From Verrucomicrobium spinosum DSM 4136 = JCM 18804 (GTDB lineage: Bacteria; Verrucomicrobiota; Verrucomicrobiia; Verrucomicrobiales; Verrucomicrobiaceae): a DNA stretch of 64,000 nucleotides. Positions 25,995 through 34,683 of the stretch are shown here, in pieces (the first letter of the stretch is position 1; every line of letters begins with the position of its first letter). The stretch lies in NCBI RefSeq assembly GCF_000172155.1, contig NZ_ABIZ01000001.1:2046001-2110000 (forward strand), given 5' to 3'. The notes below the pieces were generated by a model, which worked only from the letters and a program-made list of their open reading frames with translations, did no database searches and had not been told where the DNA came from. The position numbers and the translations under genes are program-made.

Positions 25995-26125
25995 GTCTCA
26001 GAGAGGTACGGCAGCCAGGTTGGGAGGGATGGCCCCGGGATGTTCTTCCCTTGGAAGGGGATGGACCGGGGATGTTAGATTTTTTTCGCAGTTCGGGAAC
26101 TTGGGAACGGTGGTGAAATGGAGGG

Positions 26126-28861
26126 TTACTGCATGGTGCCCTCGCCAAAGACCTCCTCGCCGACCATCGCGCGCAGGTGGGCATGCTCCGGGTGGAGGAG
26201 TTCGGGGTCTCCCTTGAGGGTGCGCTCAGCCAGACGGCGAGCCGTTGTGACCAGGCGGGTGTCGGCGAGCAGCGAGCCGAAGCGCAACGGGGACTGGCCG
26301 CTCTGGGCGCTGCCGAGCACATCCCCCGGGCCTCGTCTGGCCAGGTCTTCTTCTGCAATCTTGAAGCCATCCGTGGTTTCCTCAAGCAGCTTGAGCCGCG
26401 CCATGGCCTCTTTGTCCCCTTTGGGAACGAAGAGAATGGCATATGACGTGTGTGCGCCACGACCAATGCGACCGCGAAGCTGGTGCAGCTGGGCCAGACC
26501 AAACCGGCCGGAGTCGTGGATGATCATGACCGTGGCATTGGGGACATCCACGCCCACCTCGATGACCGTGGTGCTGACCAGCACCTTGACGCTGCCTTCC
26601 CGGAACTGCCGCATCACCGCCTCCTTGGCCTCGGTGTCCATGCGGCCATGCAGCAGGCCAGTGGCATGCGGGGCCAGTCGTTTGGTCCACTCTTCCAGCC
26701 CGGTGGTCGCGGCCCCGGCATCGAGTTTTTCTGACTCTTCGATCAAGGGATAGACAATGTAGCACTGCCGTCCTTCTTCGAGACGGGTCAGAACAAATTT
26801 CGTGACCTCTTCCACCTTGGTGACTTCCCGCACGGCGGTGATGATTTTGCCGCGCTCTTTGGGCCGTTGGTCGATGGTCGAGACATCCAGGTCTCCGTAG
26901 AGGGTAAGCGTCAGGGTTCGAGGAATGGGAGTCGCGGTCATCACCAGCACGTCCGGTGCCTCCCCCTGGGCGATGAGGCGGGCCCGTTGGGCCACGCCAA
27001 ACTTGTGCTGCTCATCGATGACCACGAGGCCCAGGCGGGGCAGGTTGCCCGCGCTGCGCTCATAGAGCAGCGCATGGGTGCCGATGACGATGTCGGGTCC
27101 GCGATCGGCTGCAGGGATCTGGGGAGCGCACGCTTCCAGCGTGCTGCATTCCGCATCCTGCGGAATGTCGTCCGGTGTCCACAGCCACGGGTAGGGTTCG
27201 TTATCTGCCACCGCGCCCGAGCGAGTGGGGTTGGTGACGATGTAGGTGAATTTTTCCTGGAGGTCGGATTCGGAGCGGATGAGGCGGTCGTAGGATTCCT
27301 TTTCCCAAACTGGATCGGTCGATTTTTCCAGCTTGTTGATCTCGTTTGCCGTGAAGGACTTGATGGAGTGAGTGATTCCGCCCAGTGAGTGGAAGGTGGC
27401 GTTTCCTTCATCATCCCAAGACTCTGGAAGCGGTTCGAGCAGGGCATGCACGTGATCAGGCATGACGACGACCGCGAAGAGATTGTATCGGATTCTGTTG
27501 AAGTATCGAAAGGCGCTCGCGACGCAATCGCGCGCCTGTGGAGACAGCTGGCGATGGTCACGGGTACTCCATGTGAGCATGTACTTGCCCCAGGGACGTT
27601 CGATATGGGGCATGCGACGCTTGTGGTAAATGGGTTCGCTTGTCCCGCTGGCGTGTGTAGTCGGCAGGATGCCGACTACGGCACGCTGGAAGCGTGCGCT
27701 CCCCAATACGTCGGCTTTTGACGTTTCAGGCTGGGAATCCAGCACCTTGTCCGCTGTGCGCAGCGCCACGCGGATGCCGAGGGGCTCCAGCCAGCGGCGG
27801 GCGTTTTCATAGTGCTGCTCCGCGAGGATCTGGGTGGGGGCCATGAGTGCCCCCTGCCGACCGGCCTCCACGGCCATGAGCATGGCGGCCAGGGCGACCA
27901 CAGTCTTGCCGCTGCCCACATCGCCATGCAGGAGCCGGTTCATGGGCTGGGGCAGGGCCATGTCTGCCAGGATTTCCTCAAGCGAGCGGCTCTGGGCTCC
28001 CGTCATCTGGAACGGCAGAGTTTCCAGGAACGCGGTCAGCAGCCGTCCTTCTGCCCGCTGGGCGGTGCCACCATGATGCTTGAACTGCAACTTCCTCCGC
28101 ACGGCCCGGAGCTGCATGAGGTAAAACTCCTCCAGCGCCAGATAGCGCTGGGACTTGGTGAGTTCATCGAACCCCTCCGGGTGGTGCAGGGTGCGCAGGG
28201 CGGTGGCGCGGGTCATCCCGGCGAAGTCTCCACCCGCCTTGGGCCGGGGGAGGATGTCCGGCAGGGCGACGGCGGGGAGATGCTCCATCACCTGCCAGGT
28301 GGTGCGGCGCAGGGGCTTCTGCTTCAGTCCGCCGCGCAGGCGGTACACGGGAACGATGCGGGAGGCGTGGATGCCGGCCTCGTCATCGTCATCATCGCCA
28401 CGGAGGATCTCATACTCCGGGTGGTCCATGAGGAGTCGGTCCTTTATTTCCTTGATCTTGCCGTACACCATGAGCTCCATGTCCACCGCCAGGACCTTTT
28501 GCAGGTACACCATGCCGAACCACCGCAACGTGAGCTGCTGGTGCAGGGGATTGGACTCTGCCGCCTCCACCACCGTTTCAAATACGCCGCCGCGCTGGCC
28601 AAAACGCAACACACGCGTCTTTAGCACCCTCACATGGTGGCACACGGGCGTCTCGCTGGGGCCGAACCCTTTGAAGTCCATGCGCCGCCGGTCTTCGTGG
28701 CGGGCCGGGAAATGCAGGACCAGGCTTCCCACGGTGGTGAGTCCCTCCTTGGCGAGCATGCGCACGGCTGCGGGACGCAGTCCCTCCACCTGATCAAGCG
28801 GGGTCTCGATGCTGATGACGCTGGCGGCGGAACTCATTGGGGGACTGGAGGGTGTTGTCAT
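26126..28861 (-). CDS. recG: RecG ATP-dependent DNA helicase carrying an in-frame RAYT insertion
   Basis: 911 residues, against about 690-700 for normal RecG. The helicase parts are intact: Walker A HGDVGSGKT (about residue 312-320), APTQILAEQHYE, motif II DEQH in LVVIDEQHKFG (about 615), TATPIPRTLTLTLYGDLD, STTVIEVGVDVPNATVMIIHD and QLRGRIGRG. RecG reverses stalled replication forks and branch-migrates Holliday junctions. Between GIRVALRTADKV and PDIVIGTHALLYE about 195 residues are foreign (about 387-580): a REP-associated tyrosine transposase and two REP sequences read through without a stop. Removing them leaves about 717 residues. Start 28861 (MTTPSSPP) is preferred, and the frame is open to 28936. 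Confidence 0.93.
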   Translation of the reverse strand: MTTPSSPPMSSAASVISIETPLDQVEGLRPAAVRMLAKEGLTTVGSLVLHFPARHEDRRRMDFKGFGPSETPVCHHVRVLKTRVLRFGQRGGVFETVVEAAESNPLHQQLTLRWFGMVYLQKVLAVDMELMVYGKIKEIKDRLLMDHPEYEILRGDDDDDEAGIHASRIVPVYRLRGGLKQKPLRRTTWQVMEHLPAVALPDILPRPKAGGDFAGMTRATALRTLHHPEGFDELTKSQRYLALEEFYLMQLRAVRRKLQFKHHGGTAQRAEGRLLTAFLETLPFQMTGAQSRSLEEILADMALPQPMNRLLHGDVGSGKTVVALAAMLMAVEAGRQGALMAPTQILAEQHYENARRWLEPLGIRVALRTADKVLDSQPETSKADVLGSARFQRAVVGILPTTHASGTSEPIYHKRRMPHIERPWGKYMLTWSTRDHRQLSPQARDCVASAFRYFNRIRYNLFAVVVMPDHVHALLEPLPESWDDEGNATFHSLGGITHSIKSFTANEINKLEKSTDPVWEKESYDRLIRSESDLQEKFTYIVTNPTRSGAVADNEPYPWLWTPDDIPQDAECSTLEACAPQIPAADRGPDIVIGTHALLYERSAGNLPRLGLVVIDEQHKFGVAQRARLIAQGEAPDVLVMTATPIPRTLTLTLYGDLDVSTIDQRPKERGKIITAVREVTKVEEVTKFVLTRLEEGRQCYIVYPLIEESEKLDAGAATTGLEEWTKRLAPHATGLLHGRMDTEAKEAVMRQFREGSVKVLVSTTVIEVGVDVPNATVMIIHDSGRFGLAQLHQLRGRIGRGAHTSYAILFVPKGDKEAMARLKLLEETTDGFKIAEEDLARRGPGDVLGSAQSGQSPLRFGSLLADTRLVTTARRLAERTLKGDPELLHPEHAHLRAMVGEEVFGEGTMQ
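27121..27167 (+). repeat. REP sequence, copy 1, at the lower-coordinate end of the RAYT unit
   Basis: Two adjacent hairpins preceded by GGAG (27123-27126), the tetranucleotide typical of REPs: GCACGC-TTCCA-GCGTGC at 27128-27144 and CATTCCGCA-TCC-TGCGGAATG at 27147-27167. In the recG frame it codes for ECSTLEACAPQ on the minus strand. Confidence 0.85.
27658..27704 (-). repeat. REP sequence, copy 2, at the upper-coordinate end of the RAYT unit
   Basis: Mirror image of the first copy: GCACGC-hairpin at 27681-27697 and, on this strand, TAGTCGGCA-TCC-TGCCGACTA at 27658-27678. The first hairpin is identical to copy 1. The second differs at three stem positions, and each change is compensated on the opposite arm. 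In recG it codes for GSARFQRAVVGILPTT. Confidence 0.85.
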
Positions 28862-28941
28862 GGCTCTGGCCGGGCGGGAATGCAAGCAGCGGACCGGGCA
28901 TCCTGCATTGACACCGGAACGCCTGCCTGCTCCCATGAGGC

Positions 28942-29892
28942 ATGGCTGCCCTTACCTCCGGACTCGTACTTGATGCCATCAGCGCAGAGCATGACACCGG
29001 AGGTGGGCACCCGGAGTCGCCCCAGCGCTACCAGGCGGTGGCCCGGGCACTCACCACTGCGGGCCTGACCAAAACGATGACGGCCATCACTTCCCGGCCG
29101 GCCACTGACGACGAAATCCTGCTCTGCCATACCCGTGAGTACCTGGAAACTGCCAAGCGCGACGTCGCAGGGGGCAGGAGTGATCTCAGCACTGGCGACA
29201 CCGCGATCTGCCCGCGCTCCCTGGAGGTGGCGCGCCACGCCACCGGTAGCGTGGTGGAGGCGGTGGATGCCGTCATGACCGGGAAGCTCAAGAACGCATT
29301 TTGCGCCGTGCGACCTCCTGGGCATCATGCCCGCCCTGCGCAGGGGATGGGATTCTGCTTGTTCAACAACATCGCCGTTGGAGCCCGGGTGGCCCAGAAG
29401 AAGCACGGGGCCGGCCGGGTCTTGATCGTGGACTGGGATGTGCACCACGGCAACGGTACGCAGGATATCTTCTATGCAGATGGGAGTGTGATCTTTGCCA
29501 GCACCCACCAGGCTCCCTGGTATCCCTACACAGGGTGGGCGGAGGAGAAAGGCGAGGGGAAAGGCAAGGGAATGATCCTGAATTTCCCATTCCCGGCGGG
29601 AGCGGGCTATGGCGAGATCGGTGGAGCGCTGGAGCACCACATTTTGCAGGAAGCCGCCCGGCTCAAGCCGGATCTCGTGATGATCTCAGCAGGGTTTGAC
29701 TCCCGGGTGGATGATCCTCTGGGGCAGTTTCAGCTCACCGATGCGAATTTTGCCGCGCTCACCAAGACCCTCATGAGGTTCGCGGATGAGCACTGCTCCG
29801 GAAGGCTGGTTTCCGTACTGGAGGGGGGCTACAATCTTGATGGTTTGGGAAAAGCGGTGACCGCCCATGTGACCGCTCTATCCGGGGGTTGA
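28942..29892 (+). CDS. Histone-deacetylase-superfamily amidohydrolase
   Basis: 316 residues of the class II HDAC / acetoin utilisation / acetylpolyamine amidohydrolase fold. The active-site motifs are complete: RPPGHHARPAQGMGFCLFNN (catalytic His pair), DWDVHHGNGTQDIFY (zinc Asp and His), SAGFDSRVDDPLG (second zinc Asp) and LEGGYNLDGLGKAV. It is a zinc enzyme that removes acetyl groups, probably from a small molecule or protein lysine in the cytoplasm. It starts 80 bases from the divergent recG start. The substrate is unknown. Confidence 0.9.
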   Translation: MAALTSGLVLDAISAEHDTGGGHPESPQRYQAVARALTTAGLTKTMTAITSRPATDDEILLCHTREYLETAKRDVAGGRSDLSTGDTAICPRSLEVARHATGSVVEAVDAVMTGKLKNAFCAVRPPGHHARPAQGMGFCLFNNIAVGARVAQKKHGAGRVLIVDWDVHHGNGTQDIFYADGSVIFASTHQAPWYPYTGWAEEKGEGKGKGMILNFPFPAGAGYGEIGGALEHHILQEAARLKPDLVMISAGFDSRVDDPLGQFQLTDANFAALTKTLMRFADEHCSGRLVSVLEGGYNLDGLGKAVTAHVTALSGG

Positions 29893-29954
29893 TGGCTCCG
29901 CCTTTTGGGTTCATGGGAGGGGCGGCATCTGCAAACTCCCCCCTCTAAACACGC

Positions 29955-31247
29955 TTGAACTACGCGGAACTCGACAAGGCTTACACCTGGCATCCTTTCA
30001 CCCCCATGCGCGACTGGTGCGCGGCGGAGCATGAGCCCCTCATGCTCTGTAGCGGAGAGGGGTGCTACCTGGTGGATCAGCATGGCAACCGCTATCTGGA
30101 TGGGAACGCCTCCATCTGGACCAACATCCACGGGCACTGCCACCCGCGCATCAACGAGGCCATCAAGGCGCAGCTTGATCGCGTGGCGCACACTTCCTAC
30201 CTTGGTTTTGGCAATCCGCCGGCGGCGCAGCTTGCCAGTGAACTCGTGGGGTTCTTCCCCGATGGCGGGCTGGAGAAGGTCTTTTTCTCGGACAACGGTT
30301 CCACAGCTATCGAGGCCGCCGTGCGGATGTCGCTCCAGTTCTGGAGGCAGAACGGTCAGCCTGGTCGGGACGTCATTTTGGCTTTCGATTCAGCCTATCA
30401 TGGCGATACCCTGGGCGCGGCGAGTTTGGGCGGGATCCCACTTTTCAAGGGGAGTGCCAACCAGTTTGGTTATGTGGTACAGCGGGTACGAACGTTTGAG
30501 GACCTGGCAGCTCTCCCGGCTGATGATGTTCAGCACATCGCGGCGGTCATCATTGAGCCGCTGGTTCAGGGGGTGAACACCATGCGTCTCTGGCCCAAGG
30601 GCATGCTGAAGGCCCTGGAAACCTGGTGCCGGGGGCAGGGGATCTTCCTCATTCTGGACGAAGTGATGACGGGGTTCGGCCGCACTGGCACGATGTTCGC
30701 GTGCCAGCAGGAGAAAGTGGTGCCGGACTTCCTCTGTATGGCCAAGGGGCTCTCCGGTGGGTATCTGCCGCTGGCGGCCACTCTGGTGAATCAACGCGTG
30801 TATGAAGGCTTCCTGGGTGCTCCCTCAGAGGGGCGGACCTTTTTCTACGGGCACAGCTTCACCGGCAATCAATTGGGGTGCGCTGCGGCGCTCGCCAGTC
30901 TGGGCATCTTCCGGGAGGAGAAGGTGCTTGAGCAGCTGCCTGCCAAGATGAAAGTGTTCGAGCGCCTCCTCCAAGGACTGACTGGCCTGCCCCATGTCGC
31001 GGAGATCCGCCGCTGCGGTTTGATCGCGGGTATCGAGCTGGTAAAACAGCGTTCTCCACGATTGGATTACGATGCAGTGGAGCAGGTGGGCACCCGTGTG
31101 TGCCTGGCTGCCCGCAAACATGGGCTGCTGACACGCCCCATTGCCAACACCATCGTGCTCATGCCTCCGCTTTGCGTGGTGGAGTCTGAACTGAAGACGA
31201 TGGTGAAGGCTGTGCGACTGGCTATCGGGGAAGTGTGTGGGGGGTGA
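29955..31247 (+). CDS. bioA: Adenosylmethionine-8-amino-7-oxononanoate aminotransferase
   Basis: 430-residue PLP enzyme of biotin synthesis, making 7,8-diaminopelargonate. Family marks: AYTWHPFTPMRDW at the N-terminus, DGNASIWTNIHGHCHPRI, FFSDNGSTAIEAAVRM, AYHGDTLGAASLGG, LILDEVMTGFGRTG and the PLP lysine in MAKGLSGGYLPLAAT. The start is a TTG at 29955, because no ATG or GTG precedes the conserved WHPFT motif. No other bio genes are visible here, so the pathway is scattered. It lies 62 bases after the HDAC-like gene on the same strand. Confidence 0.92.
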   Translation: MNYAELDKAYTWHPFTPMRDWCAAEHEPLMLCSGEGCYLVDQHGNRYLDGNASIWTNIHGHCHPRINEAIKAQLDRVAHTSYLGFGNPPAAQLASELVGFFPDGGLEKVFFSDNGSTAIEAAVRMSLQFWRQNGQPGRDVILAFDSAYHGDTLGAASLGGIPLFKGSANQFGYVVQRVRTFEDLAALPADDVQHIAAVIIEPLVQGVNTMRLWPKGMLKALETWCRGQGIFLILDEVMTGFGRTGTMFACQQEKVVPDFLCMAKGLSGGYLPLAATLVNQRVYEGFLGAPSEGRTFFYGHSFTGNQLGCAAALASLGIFREEKVLEQLPAKMKVFERLLQGLTGLPHVAEIRRCGLIAGIELVKQRSPRLDYDAVEQVGTRVCLAARKHGLLTRPIANTIVLMPPLCVVESELKTMVKAVRLAIGEVCGG

Positions 31248-31348
31248 GGACTGGGGGGCGGCGGAATAGGAGAATTCGGCCTAATAAGTTGGGCGTACCG
31301 GGCGTTGAAGGCGGTCGTACTCCTCATTTGTCTAGAGCTATTGCCCGC

Positions 31349-32416
31349 ATGAACCGCCCCCTTGCTTCCCTCCTAATCGTTGGAATCCCACTTGCTCTTT
31401 CCGCGTGCGGCAAGAGCGAAGCCACTGTCGGCAAAGCGACTCCGGAGGTGGTGCAGCAGGAGTCAAAGGAGGCTGTTGCCGCTGCTCCCACAGAGACCGT
31501 GAAGCCGGAAGAGGCTCTGAAGACGGATCCGTCCCTGGCGATGGCTCCTGCCCCCGCTCCTCAGCCTGCCTCGCCCTACGCGGTGACTGATTCGCTCTCC
31601 GGTCTTGGAGATTTTGGCAGTGGGGAGCCCATTGAGCGGCAGGATCTTCCTGAGCGCGGGGTGATGTCCTTCAAAGTGTCCAAAGATCAGAGCACCTTTG
31701 CTCCTATGGAGCACTGGGAGCAATACAACTTCCCGTTCCAGTCAAAGCGCTGGGGACGCTACAGCGTCCGGATCTCGTATTCGCTCAAGTCTTCCACGCT
31801 GGGCGTACAGTTCAAATTCGGCGATCTCCGCCTTAAGAAGACCCTGGTGAGCACCAGTGGCGCGACGAAGCGACTCTATATCGGCGACATCTACATCCCG
31901 CAGGGCGGTGACCAGTTCATGGCGTTCTACACTCCCAATGGCGTGGCGTGGTCCACGTTCGTCTTGGAAGAAGTTGCGCTGGTCCCCACCCAGGAGGGTG
32001 AAGAGGTGAAACCGACCGAAGACGGCTCTCTCCAGTTGCTGGCCAAAGATGCCACGACTTGGAGCGAAAACATGCGCTATGAACCCAAGCCTGAGAAGAA
32101 TTGCCTCGGCTTCTGGACCGAGAAGGAAGACTTTGCCGAGTGGGAGTTCACGGTGGACAAGGCCGGCAAATACAATGTGACCGTGCACCAGGGCTGCGGA
32201 GCTGGGGGCGGCAGCGAGGTGGCCATCCAGCTTGGCGAACAGGCGCTCACCTTCAAAGTGCAGGACACTGGCGGCTTCCAGAAGTGGGCTCCCGTGAATG
32301 TGGGTGAACTTGAGATCAAAGAACCCGGCACCTATCGCCTGGCGGTGAAGCCCCAGAGCAAAAATGGCGGGGCCATCATGGATGTGCAGAAGATCGTTCT
32401 CGCGCCTGTCTCGTGA
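31349..32416 (+). CDS. Lipoprotein with two beta-sandwich modules
   Basis: 355 residues. The lipobox LALSAC at about residue 20 gives a lipid anchor, then an Ala/Pro/Glu-rich spacer of about 70 residues. Two similar modules follow, each about 130 residues and rich in Trp, Phe and Tyr: EHWEQYNFPFQSKRWGRYSVRISY and FAEWEFTVDKAGKYNVTVHQGCG. The second resembles the DUF5077 or CBM-like modules seen on glycosidases. No catalytic domain is present, so carbohydrate or wall binding at the cell surface is possible but unproven. Start 31349 is set by the signal sequence. Confidence 0.65.
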   Translation: MNRPLASLLIVGIPLALSACGKSEATVGKATPEVVQQESKEAVAAAPTETVKPEEALKTDPSLAMAPAPAPQPASPYAVTDSLSGLGDFGSGEPIERQDLPERGVMSFKVSKDQSTFAPMEHWEQYNFPFQSKRWGRYSVRISYSLKSSTLGVQFKFGDLRLKKTLVSTSGATKRLYIGDIYIPQGGDQFMAFYTPNGVAWSTFVLEEVALVPTQEGEEVKPTEDGSLQLLAKDATTWSENMRYEPKPEKNCLGFWTEKEDFAEWEFTVDKAGKYNVTVHQGCGAGGGSEVAIQLGEQALTFKVQDTGGFQKWAPVNVGELEIKEPGTYRLAVKPQSKNGGAIMDVQKIVLAPVS

Positions 32417-32528
32417 GTTGGGGAGGAGTGTTGCCGGACCCGCAATGGCGGGTCTGGGGTTTCTGGCGAGAGCTCTTTGACGGATCGGCCGGAGTTCCCT
32501 GAGTGGGGTGCCAGCGTCAGCAAGGTGG

Positions 32529-32547
32529 AAGAACCGTCTCGGTTCTT
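32529..32547. repeat. Palindrome AAGAACCG-TCT-CGGTTCTT
   Basis: Perfect 8-base arms with a TCT loop, the same sequence as 2241-2259 read on the other strand. Located in the 238-base gap 32417-32654. Confidence 0.7.
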
Positions 32548-32573
32548 GCTTCCGCGAGATCCAGTTTGTGCAT

Positions 32574-32594
32574 AAAGGGCCGAGACGGCTCTTT
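32574..32594 (+). terminator. Palindrome of the same family acting as a terminator
   Basis: AAAGGGCCG-AGA-CGGCTCTTT, with one G-T pair, followed by TTCTTT. The related stem plus a T-run makes a likely terminator for the lipoprotein gene ending at 32416. The remaining 60 bases up to 32654 hold nothing recognisable. Confidence 0.55.
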
Positions 32595-32654
32595 TTCTTT
32601 ACCAAGGCTTCGCTGCCAGTCGAAGTACGCCAGCGGAGCGACTGGCCTCCCTCC

Positions 32655-33782
32655 TTAGCCCTTCTTCTTCGTGGAGACCTTCCGGCTCTCCTCTTCCTTC
32701 GCCGGCGCAGGGGCCACAAAATCTCCGGAGACCAGGTCCAGTAAGCGTTTGCCTGCGGCGGTGAGGGTGCCTTTTTCTCCGCTGCCTGCGATGTAACCGC
32801 GGGTGTAGTAACCGTGGGGCATGCCGCGATCCTTCACCCACGTGATCTGAGCCCTGACCACAGCAAGCGAGCTGGGCTGGACGCGGATGGGCAGACCAGA
32901 GTCGCCGAAGGTGATCTCCCAGGAGGCGGAGGGGGAGGCGGGCGAGTCGGCAAGCCAAGGGTAGTGGCTCAGCAGTTCCAGGTCCCCTTTGCGTGGTATC
33001 ACAGCTTTCCAGGTGGGCTCTGTGTTGCGGACAAAGGTGGCAATGGTAAGGCCCGGGTCTTTCTGATGTGCCAGATAGAAGCCAGCGATGTTGATCCCCG
33101 TCAGGTTGATTCCGTTGTAGATGCCGTGCTTGTTGGGGCTGGGGCGGAAGTTCTGGGCGTGCCAGTCATCGAAACGGCTGCTCAGCATGAGGTTGAGCTC
33201 CAGGTGGACGTGGGCCCGCTTCTGGTTCAGCCCGCTGCCTGTGTAGCCCATGACGCCCAAGGGCGTGCCGAGGTGGACTTCCTGACCTGCCTGCACGCCT
33301 ATCTTGCTGAGATGGGCATAGAGGGAGAAGAAGGAACCGTCTGGAGTGTCGTGCTGCACCACCACGTAGCGACCGTAGTTGCTGGCCCCGGCGAGCAGGG
33401 AGCAGTGCACCACTTTACCAGGGGAGATGGCGCGGACTTCATCGGTGGGATCGCCTGCGGCATCCCGTTTTGTCGGAGCAATGTCAATGCCCTCATGGAA
33501 GGCCATCAACACCATCTCCCCACCATGTCTGACCGGTCCCCGGACGTAGCCGTACTGGCCGCCTTCCCAAGGAGTGGAGACCTGATTCTCAAAAATCCGG
33601 TCCACATACATGTAGAAGGAGGCGTTGTCCCCGCGCAGCAGCGCATCGTTGTCCGTGGGCAGGCCGAGCGGGAACGAGGCTGCTGGAGGGGGGGGCGGCG
33701 TCCCCAACGTCGATGGGGCTTGAGCGGTCAAGCTGGCAGTGGCGGCCAGCAGGCAGGCAACGGCGGGGACGATCCGGATCAT
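32655..33782 (-). CDS. M23-family (LytM) metallopeptidase
   Basis: 375 residues with a signal peptide ending near ASLTAQA. The M23 domain starts near residue 85 and contains the zinc ligands His and Asp in AFHEGIDIAPT and HxH in KRAHVHLELN, with the usual YAHLSKIGVQAGQEV block between them. Such enzymes cut peptide crosslinks or oligoglycine in peptidoglycan, or serve as inactive activators. The active-site residues are present here. Residues 230-340 are an unrecognised C-terminal domain, and the tail is Lys-rich. Start at 33782 from the signal peptide. Confidence 0.83.
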   Translation of the reverse strand: MIRIVPAVACLLAATASLTAQAPSTLGTPPPPPAASFPLGLPTDNDALLRGDNASFYMYVDRIFENQVSTPWEGGQYGYVRGPVRHGGEMVLMAFHEGIDIAPTKRDAAGDPTDEVRAISPGKVVHCSLLAGASNYGRYVVVQHDTPDGSFFSLYAHLSKIGVQAGQEVHLGTPLGVMGYTGSGLNQKRAHVHLELNLMLSSRFDDWHAQNFRPSPNKHGIYNGINLTGINIAGFYLAHQKDPGLTIATFVRNTEPTWKAVIPRKGDLELLSHYPWLADSPASPSASWEITFGDSGLPIRVQPSSLAVVRAQITWVKDRGMPHGYYTRGYIAGSGEKGTLTAAGKRLLDLVSGDFVAPAPAKEEESRKVSTKKKG

Positions 33783-33821
33783 GCTGCGAAGACGGGTGTG
33801 CGGGCTTTTTTATGGCTGAAA

Positions 33822-34580
33822 CTAGCGCTGGGGCAACAGCGGCTCGGTGGGGACGGTGGGGATGGGATTTGACGGAGGGATGTACGGCTCAGGGGCACCG
33901 GGGCGCACGGGCGTGGGAGCCATGGTGGGGGCGGCTCCTTCCACAGGGATGCGGCTCGTCGTCGGAGCTACCGGCAGGCTGGGGACTTCAGGTTCCGTGG
34001 AACGGCCTTCCTTGCGGGCTTTTTCCTTCGCTTTTTCCTCGGCCTTATGGGCTTCGTAGGCGTCTTTGCGCTCGCGTTTGCCCACAGGAGCCATTTCCAT
34101 GTTCTTGTTCATGCTGGGCGGGCCGCCGGGTTTGATGCGAGGGGTCTTCTTGTCCATCTGTGCGATGATCTCAGGGGTGAATCCCTTCCAGATGGTGATC
34201 ATTCCATCCGTGACCGGATCATCCATGACCACAAAGTCCACCGGCTTGCCATTTACCATGGCGATCAGGTATTCCCCCTTGCGACCACGGGTGATGATTT
34301 CCAGCGATCCCTTGCCCCGGAAATCGAGCTGGAGTGCGCATCCCTGGGTACCGTCATCTGCAGGAAAGGGATGGAAGGCCACCACGTTCTCCTGGGAGAT
34401 CTCTGGAATGAGCTTGAACAGCATCCGCTGACCGCCCATGTCGAGCGGGAAGTAGGTCTTGGGGGGGTCCTGCTCCGAAGCCTGGGCATGGAAGGTGATC
34501 GAGTACGGGATCTTCTTGCTCATCCCCATGAGGAAGGGGGCGAGGAGCAGAGCAAGCAGGAAAGGGACAAGGCGCTTCAT
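33822..34580 (-). CDS. Secreted protein with a SecD-P1-like core and Pro-rich tail
   Basis: 252 residues. A signal peptide (MKRLVPFLLALLLAPFLMG) precedes a globular domain of about 125 residues. Its second half, ALQLDFRGKGSLEIITRGRK then LIAMVNGKPVDFVVMDDPV and MITIWKGFTPE, follows the pattern of the P1 head of SecD (beta strands around LxxxTxxxxGxxLAI and FT.E). No membrane helices follow, so it is not SecD. A charged helix (DAYEAHKAEEKAKEKARKEG) and a Pro-rich C-terminus complete it. The function is unknown. It is 39 bases upstream of the M23 peptidase on the same strand, so the two may be cotranscribed. Confidence 0.6.
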   Translation of the reverse strand: MKRLVPFLLALLLAPFLMGMSKKIPYSITFHAQASEQDPPKTYFPLDMGGQRMLFKLIPEISQENVVAFHPFPADDGTQGCALQLDFRGKGSLEIITRGRKGEYLIAMVNGKPVDFVVMDDPVTDGMITIWKGFTPEIIAQMDKKTPRIKPGGPPSMNKNMEMAPVGKRERKDAYEAHKAEEKAKEKARKEGRSTEPEVPSLPVAPTTSRIPVEGAAPTMAPTPVRPGAPEPYIPPSNPIPTVPTEPLLPQR

Positions 34581-34683
34581 GGCGGAGATTCAAACGGCAG
34601 CGGGCGGAGAATGCAAGAGGGGAGTCGCGGGCGGGGAGCGGCAAATATTGACCAATGGCTGGCGATTTGGTTCGCTTTGATCC

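Larger units (their letters stand above)
27121..27704 (-). mobile_element. RAYT unit flanked by inverted REP sequences, inserted in recG
   Basis: 584 bases bounded by two 47-bp REP sequences in inverted orientation. The reading frame between them, shared with recG, encodes a complete HUH transposase of the IS200/RAYT type. It starts with MPHIERPWGKYMLTWSTRDHR at 27613, followed by the HUH motif in VVMPDHVHALLEP, and the catalytic Tyr in WEKESYDRLIRSE followed by YIVTNPTRSGAV, the usual C-terminal signature. Its own stop codon is absent because the frame continues into recG. No target duplication is visible, as expected for this class. The ATG at 27613 has no clear ribosome-binding site, so separate translation is uncertain. 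Confidence 0.88.

Noticed and set aside
27613-27704. Intein interpretation of the recG insertion
   Set aside because: The insert has no intein splicing blocks (N-terminal Cys/Ser with TxxH, C-terminal HN), but has an HUH transposase and REPs, so protein splicing is not supported.
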